Source of the DNA: Holophagae bacterium
GTDB lineage: Bacteria; Acidobacteriota; Thermoanaerobaculia; Thermoanaerobaculales; Sulfomarinibacteraceae
NCBI GenBank assembly: GCA_030609785.1
Contig: JAUWTC010000070.1
Location: forward strand, 1-8,965
Direction of reading: 5' to 3'
DNA: 8,965 bases
Part shown: positions 5,831 through 8,965 of the stretch, in pieces
Layout of the letters: every line of letters begins with the position of its first letter
Numbering within the stretch: position 1 is the stretch's first letter
Notes under the pieces: generated by a model
Databases searched by the model: none
The model's input: only the letters and a program-made list of their open reading frames with translations
What the model was told of the DNA's origin: nothing
Made by a program: the position numbers and the translations under genes

Positions 5831-5847
5831 TCGAGACCCCCAACCCC

Positions 5848-8751
5848 TCAGTCCTCCACCTTGATCCGCTTCCAGACGACGGCGCCTGACCTGGCTGTCT
5901 CGCCGTCGACGATGACGGTGATCGGTCCGATGGTGCGCCAACTGCCGTCGGGGAACTTGACGTAGGCCGTTGTGGCGTAGTGGTTGGGGCCTGTCTTGAC
6001 GGCGGAAAACAATCGATCTCCGGGCACGAGGTGGAAGGCCTTGAGCTGCCAGTACATGCGCACGAGCCTGCCGGTGTAATTTCCGCCACCGTCATCGACC
6101 ATGTCGAAGATAGCCCCCCGAGTGGAGTCCCAGCGTCCAGCCAGGTCCCAGTTGGGTCCGGCCGGTGGTTCATGCTCGATGATTGTCGGCGGGGCAGTAC
6201 CGAGTTCATCCGTCGAGGGTTCGGTGTGAGCGGGAGCTTGTGTCGGTGCCGGCGGTGGTGTCGGCAGGGGCGTTGGTGGTACCGGGGTCGGGGTCGAAGG
6301 GATCTCGGTCGGAGTCGCCTCAAATCGTCCCCAGATCTTCAGGCGGATATCCGACCAGGGATCGACCAGGGTTCCGGGAAGGGGCGCCTGGGCATGCACG
6401 ACGAAGGCCTCGCGGGGCGTTCGGGCGGGGTCGGTGATGTCGATGTCGGCAAAGAGGTCGAGATCGTCGAGGGCCGCCTGCGCTTCTTCGCTGGTCATGC
6501 CGACCAGGTTGGGCACCTCGGTCCCCAGCCCTCTGGGCACGTCGAACAGGGTGACCTCGATCATCGCCCCGTGCTCGATCGTGCTCCCAGCTTGCGGTGT
6601 CTGGAACTGGACTCGGTAGGTCAGACCATCGACCGGAGCGGGATCGCCCTTGTGCGGGGCGCCGAGGACCAGGCCTGCCATTCGTGCCGCTGTCTGAGCC
6701 TCGTCCATCGTCATGCGCTTGAGGTCGGGGACAATGAGGCGAGGTACAGGCGTTGGCGTCGGTGTCGGCGTCGGCAGAGGTGTCACATCCGGTTGTGGAT
6801 GTTGATCCTCCTGATCGTCAGTGCGGACCTGGATGATGAAGGTCTCTTCTATGTGGCCGAAGGGGTAGGGGTCGATGGAGACGACTCGGCGGTCGATCAT
6901 GATCGTCTCCGATCGCCGCCGGTCGCCCAAGAGGGCGGAAAGGCGGACGGAGCAGTTGGGGGACCGGGTGTAGATGCGGGTTGTGAAGTTCCCCGCGGAG
7001 TCGGCCTGGCGGACCGCGCAGCCCGACAGTTCGAAGCCGCCCATCGGCTGGATGCGGACATCGGCTTCGCCGCAGGTCGAACACGGTTCGGTGAGGCGCC
7101 CCGATTCCCGAATCCGCGCGTTGATCACCAAAACGGACAGGGGTTCGAGGCATCGGAGGATGGTGCGGTAGCGGTCGTAGGCGCCGATACTGCGCCGGTT
7201 TGGCAGGGCCTTGTTATTGGTCTTGGCCACGTAGCCAAGGGCAAATGAAATCTGGAGTTTCCTTCGTTCCTCTTCCTGGCCGGGGAAATGCTCGGCTTTG
7301 ACGGCGCATTGTGACGAGAGTGCGGAGTTCAGATCTTTGATGCTGCAGCCCTCGCCCGGTACCGGAGAGAGACCTCGGCCGAGTGTCTCCAGTTTGAGGC
7401 CGATGGCGTCGATCGTCGTCACCGCCTCGCTCCACAGGCCCTCGAGGCCGGCTCCGTGCGTTGAGTCACTGTAGGGAGTGTTGTAGAAGGCCGAGATTGT
7501 GACCAGATCCATGCCCTTCGACTGGAGTTTGGTGAAGCCGATCGAGGCGCCGTCTCGAATCAGTGCCTGGGCACGCCGGACACCGTCCATGCCGCCACCC
7601 TTGGCCTGGCCCTTGACCCAGCTCTTGGAGGTCTCGATCCAGAAGTACAACTGATTGATGTCTTCCGGCTGGGCCTGCTGGAAGATGTCCTTGAGGAACG
7701 GACGCTCCGGATCGATTGGGCAGGCGCGAATGCCGTGTCCGAAGGCGGCAATGAACGTCTTGTTTCGCTCCTTTTCGATTGTGTGGGTCGCCAGACCGAT
7801 GCAAAAGCCCTCGCGGGCCCTGATGACGCGCTCCAGGCCATCGATCTGGTTGAGCATCTCGGTTGCCAACTGTCCGTAGGCCTTGATGATCTGTCCGAAG
7901 AGGGAGACCCCGGGGATATCACTCCGATAGGCGATGTCGCCGACGGTTTCCAGCAATTTGAAGAGGCCGCCGATCTTGCCGCGGTGGTCTTCGGCTTCGA
8001 AGGCGTCGTAGAGCACTTTGGCGGCCTTGACGATCTCGTACTTGTTGTTGAAGACCCTGAATTTGTGCTCGTAGCCCTGGAATCGATCGAGGTAGGGGCC
8101 GGAGATGCCGTACTTGGTCAAAATGTCGGTGTAGGGCGTATTGGGATTGGCCTCGATCTCTTTGTAGGCCTTGGTGAGGTTCTCCAGCTTCTTGCGTGCC
8201 TCCTGCCAGAGTGTCTGCAGGCCGTCGATGATCTCGCCCGAGTTGTCATGCTGGCAGCGCCGGACCAATTCGTGGACCCTTGGCCACTGGTCCTGGAGGT
8301 AGGCGTTGACGTAGAACTCGATTTCGCGATCGGGATGGTCCATCCAATCAACGAAGTGCTCCTCGAACCGGGGATCGTTGGTTTTCATGTTGAGCTTCGC
8401 GGCGACGATTTCTTTCATCCAATGTTGGAAGTCGACGTACAGCTCCTGGGCAGCCCCCTGGGCCGCCTGTTCGAATTCACCCTCGATCGCCTTCTTCTTG
8501 CTTTCGATGGCGGAGGTTATCTGCTCCTTGAGGTAGTTGCAGGTACCCATGAAGAGAGGTTCGAGGCTGACGGTGACGCCGGCAACCTGGACCGTCTCGT
8601 TGCGGCCCATCTCGGCAAATCGGGGGCAGGGATCCTCATAGGTCAGAACGATCGTGCTTTCGGCTGCCGTCCATCCGGCACACATCAGCAAGGCGAGGGC
8701 CGCTCCGAAGGAAGCGCCTGGTGAGAATCGACGGCTCGGGAGTGAGGTCAT
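5848..8751 (-). CDS. Large secreted protein with two PASTA domains and an unknown helical N-terminal region
   Basis: The 967-residue protein starts with a signal peptide (1-30, cleavage after WTAA). Residues 31-525 form a mostly helical region I do not recognise. About 534-645 is a beta domain with CSTC and further Cys. A Pro-Thr linker (655-671) leads to PASTA 1 (673-736, IVPDL...TMDEAQTAARMAGL) and PASTA 2 (745-807, EVPNLVGMTSEEAQAAL). A second Pro-Thr linker (812-843) precedes a C-terminal beta domain (868-967, LAGRWDSTRG...). Twelve Cys follow the signal, consistent with disulfides. PASTA domains typically occur in PknB-type kinases and PBP2x, where some bind muropeptides; here no kinase or transpeptidase is attached. 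Cell-envelope binding is an inference. The ATG at 8751 is preferred over the in-frame GTG at 8781 because it gives a standard signal peptide; neither has a good ribosome site. Confidence 0.85.
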   Translation of the reverse strand: MTSLPSRRFSPGASFGAALALLMCAGWTAAESTIVLTYEDPCPRFAEMGRNETVQVAGVTVSLEPLFMGTCNYLKEQITSAIESKKKAIEGEFEQAAQGAAQELYVDFQHWMKEIVAAKLNMKTNDPRFEEHFVDWMDHPDREIEFYVNAYLQDQWPRVHELVRRCQHDNSGEIIDGLQTLWQEARKKLENLTKAYKEIEANPNTPYTDILTKYGISGPYLDRFQGYEHKFRVFNNKYEIVKAAKVLYDAFEAEDHRGKIGGLFKLLETVGDIAYRSDIPGVSLFGQIIKAYGQLATEMLNQIDGLERVIRAREGFCIGLATHTIEKERNKTFIAAFGHGIRACPIDPERPFLKDIFQQAQPEDINQLYFWIETSKSWVKGQAKGGGMDGVRRAQALIRDGASIGFTKLQSKGMDLVTISAFYNTPYSDSTHGAGLEGLWSEAVTTIDAIGLKLETLGRGLSPVPGEGCSIKDLNSALSSQCAVKAEHFPGQEEERRKLQISFALGYVAKTNNKALPNRRSIGAYDRYRTILRCLEPLSVLVINARIRESGRLTEPCSTCGEADVRIQPMGGFELSGCAVRQADSAGNFTTRIYTRSPNCSVRLSALLGDRRRSETIMIDRRVVSIDPYPFGHIEETFIIQVRTDDQEDQHPQPDVTPLPTPTPTPTPVPRLIVPDLKRMTMDEAQTAARMAGLVLGAPHKGDPAPVDGLTYRVQFQTPQAGSTIEHGAMIEVTLFDVPRGLGTEVPNLVGMTSEEAQAALDDLDLFADIDITDPARTPREAFVVHAQAPLPGTLVDPWSDIRLKIWGRFEATPTEIPSTPTPVPPTPLPTPPPAPTQAPAHTEPSTDELGTAPPTIIEHEPPAGPNWDLAGRWDSTRGAIFDMVDDGGGNYTGRLVRMYWQLKAFHLVPGDRLFSAVKTGPNHYATTAYVKFPDGSWRTIGPITVIVDGETARSGAVVWKRIKVED
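6223..6318 (-). repeat. Pro/Thr-coding low-complexity linker (second)
   Basis: On the plus strand this reads as repeated GGNGTNGG-type units and encodes a Pro/Thr/Ala-rich flexible linker between PASTA 2 and the C-terminal domain. It is compositionally biased in DNA and protein and could vary in length between strains. Confidence 0.7.
6739..6790 (-). repeat. Pro-Thr dipeptide repeat linker (first)
   Basis: Near-tandem six-base units of the CCG-ACN type encode PTPTPTPTP between the beta domain and PASTA 1. The hexamer periodicity makes in-frame slippage possible, which would change the linker by two residues per unit. Confidence 0.7.
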
Positions 8752-8885
8752 CTTGCAACCAGTGTAGCCGGAATCAACCACGGACAGAATTTTTCAGCCG
8801 GTTGATCTCTGCTCATGCCAAAAAGAGGGCGGTACTCCCAGGAAGGGCTGGTGCGTCCCAAAGAGCTCTGGCCCGGTCCGACCGC
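8752..8885. other. Intergenic region upstream of the PASTA protein gene
   Basis: On the minus strand this holds AGAGCTCT (an 8-base palindrome), a weak CCAG/CTGG stem and a CTTTTTGG tract. TTGGCA could serve as a weak -35 box, but no good -10 box follows. There is neither a clear terminator for the right-edge gene nor a convincing promoter, so read-through between the two secreted-protein genes is possible. Confidence 0.4.
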
Positions 8886-8965
8886 TCAGGGCATGGTTAT
8901 TGACCAGGCGCTGGTGTCCGAACTCTCGAAGCCGTCGTTGAACAGCGGCGTGATGTCGATGAGGA
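8886..8965 (-). CDS. C-terminal end of a secreted protein (partial, right edge)
   Basis: The last 25 codons and TGA of a minus-strand gene enter from the right edge. The tail includes the motif DGFESSDTSAWS and ends ITMP. From memory, tails such as FADGFESGDTSAWS are recurrent at the ends of otherwise unrelated secreted proteins in Acidobacteriota and some Proteobacteria, so the upstream protein is probably exported. Motif match and stop position support a true coding end, although only 78 bases are visible. The gene is followed on the same strand by the PASTA protein gene after 134 bases (to 8751), which may suggest co-transcription. The rest of the protein cannot be judged. Confidence 0.7.
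   Translation of the reverse strand, partial: LIDITPLFNDGFESSDTSAWSITMP

Larger units (their letters stand above)
5375..5847. other. 473-bp gap without a convincing gene
   Basis: This gap lies between the stop of the PASTA protein gene and the start of the M14 gene, both on the minus strand. Open frames cross it on both strands but none has a plausible ribosome site or protein-like composition. It contains the perfect palindrome CCCCGCGGGG (5566-5575), 8-base inverted arms GGTCAGGC (5498-5505) and GCCTGACC (5553-5560), the long stem-loop at 5623-5681, a short ACCCCG/CGGGGT stem near 5704-5720, and a CAG heptad region near 5832. No T-tract terminator for the PASTA gene and no clear promoter for the M14 gene is visible. 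The density of inverted repeats suggests structured RNA or a dispersed palindromic element. Confidence 0.6.

Noticed and set aside
5660..5965. Plus-strand 101-codon ORF after the CCCGATAAG box
   Set aside because: It has no ribosome site, overlaps the PASTA gene 3' end, and its ATG would precede the start point predicted from the FliA-like box.
5980..7248. Plus-strand 422-codon open frame opposite the PASTA gene
   Set aside because: It is rich in Gly, Arg and Val in mirror image of Pro/Thr linkers and PASTA coding DNA, so it is an antisense shadow.
7735..8724. Plus-strand 329-codon open frame opposite the helical region of the PASTA protein
   Set aside because: It has leucine/valine/glycine-rich antisense composition and no motif; the minus frame has a signal peptide and linked domains.
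8752..8768. Sigma-54-like GG...TTGCA match on the minus strand before the PASTA gene
   Set aside because: The GG to GC spacing is one base too long, and the match ends only a few bases before the ATG, leaving no room for a transcript start.

Overview
The window is about 9 kb of GC-rich (roughly 60% by eye) bacterial DNA. Most genes are on the minus strand; one lipoprotein gene is on the plus strand. It suggests a diderm, probably free-living bacterium. The evidence is an AmiC-type cell-wall amidase with a trans-membrane anchor, a lipoprotein, two secreted proteins, a near-perfect sigma-54 promoter, and a secreted-protein C-terminal tail of the DGFES-DTSAWS type. From memory, that tail and large secreted M14 peptidases are common in Acidobacteriota (Thermoanaerobaculia-like) and some proteobacterial or myxobacterial lineages. 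The taxonomic guess is weak and no marker gene is present.

Left block (1-1870, minus): an N-acetylmuramoyl-L-alanine amidase with a cytoplasmic N-terminus and one membrane segment. Its TGA overlaps the ATG of a MamK-family bacterial actin that runs off the left edge. A possible 41-residue leader ORF ends one base before the amidase GTG start. No magnetosome gene other than the mamK-like one is visible, so the actin may serve cell-wall or morphology functions instead.

Divergent control region (1871-2095): a perfect 9+1+9 inverted repeat lies about 80 bp upstream of the predicted start point of a sigma-54 promoter. That promoter drives a 197-residue lipoprotein on the plus strand, which ends in a strong intrinsic terminator. 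The terminator is flanked by two different short-period repeats (7-mer and 9-mer), the second touching the stop codon of the convergent methyltransferase.

Centre (2811-5374, minus): a secreted M14 metallocarboxypeptidase and a SAM-dependent methyltransferase whose start overlaps the peptidase stop (ATGA). A 473-bp gap follows (5375-5847). It contains a long stem-loop, smaller inverted repeats and a degenerate CAG heptad repeat, with no convincing gene.

Right block (5848-8965, minus): a 967-residue secreted protein with a large novel helical region, a cysteine-bearing beta domain, two PASTA domains between Pro/Thr linkers, and an unrecognised C-terminal beta domain. At the right edge is the last 25 codons of another secreted protein.

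The most interesting candidate system is the translationally coupled pair of membrane-anchored amidase and MamK-like actin. It lies back to back with a sigma-54-controlled lipoprotein, and the inverted repeat between the two units could regulate both.
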